Shown piece by piece: positions 21,075 through 22,071 of a DNA stretch of 22,071 bases. Positions within the stretch are counted from its first letter, which is position 1; each line of letters starts with the position of its first letter. The DNA lies in contig JBOZIK010000001.1 in the NCBI GenBank assembly GCA_051453625.1, forward strand, positions 178,665,227 through 178,687,297, read 5' to 3'. Source of the stretch: Welwitschia mirabilis (lineage: Eukaryota > Gnetophyta > Gnetopsida > Welwitschiales). The notes beneath the pieces are model-generated. The model saw only the letters and a program-made list of their open reading frames with translations, had not been told where the DNA came from and made no database searches. The position numbers and the translations under genes were made by a program.

Positions 21075-21157
21075 AGTTAAAATTTTAGGACGTTACATTT
21101 TCATATCAGAGCTTTTTAAGTTGAAAGTTTTTGGTTACTAAAAATTAGGACATCACA
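21075..21157 (+). repeat. Doubled LTR end with two primer-site remnants
   Basis: AAATTTTAGGACGTTACATT at 21080-21099 and its TCATATCAGAGC primer-like site (21101-21112) are echoed 60 bp later by AAAATTAGGACATCACATT and TGGTATTATAGC (21161-21172). The second end aligns with the left LTR over a longer stretch. The first therefore looks like a 60-bp insertion or tandem duplication that carries its own LTR terminus and primer site. Confidence 0.7.
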
Positions 21158-21160
21158 TTT

Positions 21161-21172
21161 TGGTATTATAGC
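21161..21172 (+). other. Second primer-binding site, decayed
   Basis: TGGTATTATAGC differs from the site at 13016 at three positions, CAG to TAT with context; at least two of the changes are C-to-T or G-to-A transitions. The flanks also match: CCTAGGTT...GATTTCACT follows both sites. Confidence 0.75.
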
Positions 21173-22071
21173 CTAGGTTTTGATTTCACTGGAAATAATT
21201 GTTGTGAATTCATTATACATTTTAACATAAAAAACTAGAGTTAACAATATGTGCTTATTAAATCACAGTATTATGTAGGTAACAAGATGCTCTTCTATTT
21301 TGATAGAAATTTAATATACTTTTGTCTTCCTACATGAACAACCATTCATTTGAAGTTTTTGTTTACATTCAAAATGAAAGTAGAAGGTAAGATTTTCATG
21401 ATATTTTCTGTTTATTTAAATAAAGTAAAGGTTAAAGCACCACAATTAGTAAAAGTAAATCATAACAAATTAAAACAAGAGAATAAAATGTTAAAATGGA
21501 ATAAATCAAGCTAGAGAATAAAGATAAATTAAGTTGACAGCAAAGACTATTAAGATCAACATGAAGCTAGAATTTTCAAAGTGTGAAGGGGCTTGAGAAA
21601 GTCACATATAGTGCTTAATATCCACATAGATATTAAGCCTGAGAACATGTATATGGGTTATTTGTTAAATGTTACTTTGTAAGAAAAATCCTATGCATAT
21701 TCAAATAATCCTTGGGATTCATCTACATCCTTCATGAAGTGTTGTCTATGTGTCAGTGTTATTACTTGTGGTACTATGTCTTATACTTAAGGTTACTATT
21801 CATTAATTATACAATGCTTGTTAGCTATTATCTTGATTTTAAAATGCTTTAATATTTTGTTTTCAAAATTAGTGATGAGATTTTTGCATCATACTTTTGG
21901 TATTAATCTTATACTTCACGATTTTTTTAAGGAGTGACTTTAAGAAGGGAGGCCTTCAATGTCTAAGAATGTGATAGAAGTGATTTTTGAGGGAAAGTAG
22001 TGGTAGCTAGGTATAACTCATCATTGGATGTAAAGGTGTCATGCCATAGAAGATGGGGAAGATTAGGGATC
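21173..22071 (+). other. Leader of a further plus-strand unit, then unassigned sequence
   Basis: To about 21570 this resembles 13028-13330. CCTAGGTT..GATTTCACT, ATTATACATTT and later ATTAAGT..ACA.CAAA plus AACATGAAG occur in the same order, with indels. Beyond 21590 no coding motif is recognised. The unit runs off the right edge. Confidence 0.5.

Larger units (their letters stand above)
11210..21157 (+). mobile_element. Plus-strand Ty3/gypsy chromovirus-like LTR element, decayed
   Basis: The element has two long LTRs that align along much of their length (11210-13012 and about 19177-21157). A perfect initiator-tRNA primer site follows the first and a polypurine tract precedes the second. A chromodomain-like coding end lies just before the polypurine tract. 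The internal domain is about 6.2 kb, normal for a full-length element, but most of its pol is not recognisable by eye. The LTRs differ clearly (about 86% identical in a 110-bp sample, worse elsewhere), so it is old. The left flank CTTAT is not found after the right LTR, which instead runs into another primer site and leader. Confidence 0.75.
19177..21157 (+). repeat. Right LTR of the plus-strand element
   Basis: The LTR starts TGTCACATCTAGATTTGC at 19177. Its end aligned to the left LTR is AGGACATCACA at 21157, giving 1981 bp. An earlier LTR-end-like sequence lies at 21097. It carries about seven units of the 12-bp repeat, a TATA box at 19760 and the CATACTGGGAACT block near 20660. The middle (about 20100-20600) diverges from the left LTR and contains its own degenerate repeats around TTTTGGTAATAC. 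A purine tract on its left and a primer site on its right show that it lies between two internal regions. Confidence 0.8.

Noticed and set aside
1-22071. tRNA, rRNA, organelle insertions or a bacterial-type defence or biosynthetic cluster
   Set aside because: No cloverleaf-like tRNA gene, rRNA segment or plastid/mitochondrial gene was recognised. The only tRNA-related signals are retrotransposon primer sites.

Overview
The window looks like intergenic DNA of a seed plant, most likely a flowering plant. It is very rich in A+T by eye, comes from a draft assembly (three runs of N) and is filled with old, broken retrotransposons. I recognise no intact host gene, no tRNA or rRNA gene and no bacterial-type system. 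Nearly every long open frame is either decayed transposon sequence or chance. The species cannot be named from this sequence.

Layout, left to right. (1) 1-535, minus strand: a decayed DUF4283-type domain, as found in plant non-LTR elements and zinc-knuckle proteins, running off the left edge. (2) 536-2405: AT-rich DNA with one short unidentified minus-strand frame. (3) 2406-2585: an imperfect foldback with a 22-bp direct repeat. (4) 2755-3547: a patch that looks less AT-rich, with a short open frame and a TGTTGG...TCCCACAT motif like the start of some plant Copia LTRs. (5) 3548-7338: a head-to-tail duplication of a decayed minus-strand Ty3/gypsy gag-protease segment, interrupted by microsatellites and a 70-base gap. 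(6) 7601-11209, minus strand: the 3' part of a Ty3/gypsy chromovirus, with integrase C-terminus, chromodomain, polypurine tract and a putative 3.0-kb LTR. (7) 11210-21157, plus strand: a second Ty3/gypsy element with two long LTRs, a clear initiator-tRNA(Met) primer-binding site, a chromodomain end and a polypurine tract. (8) 21158-22071: sequence that again begins like the leader of element 7.

The history can be read from the junctions. Element 7 appears to have inserted into the integrase region of element 6, because the minus-strand coding similarity stops exactly where the plus-strand LTR begins. Element 7 is unusual in that both of its LTRs are followed by a primer-binding site and leader sequence. 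This points to a tandem LTR-internal-LTR-internal array rather than a simple insertion. All coding remnants carry stops and frameshifts, so none should make a working protein. I found no sign of a new biological system. The points of real interest are the array structure, a doubled LTR end, a register-perfect 12-bp repeat array in the LTR, and the tandem gag-protease duplication.
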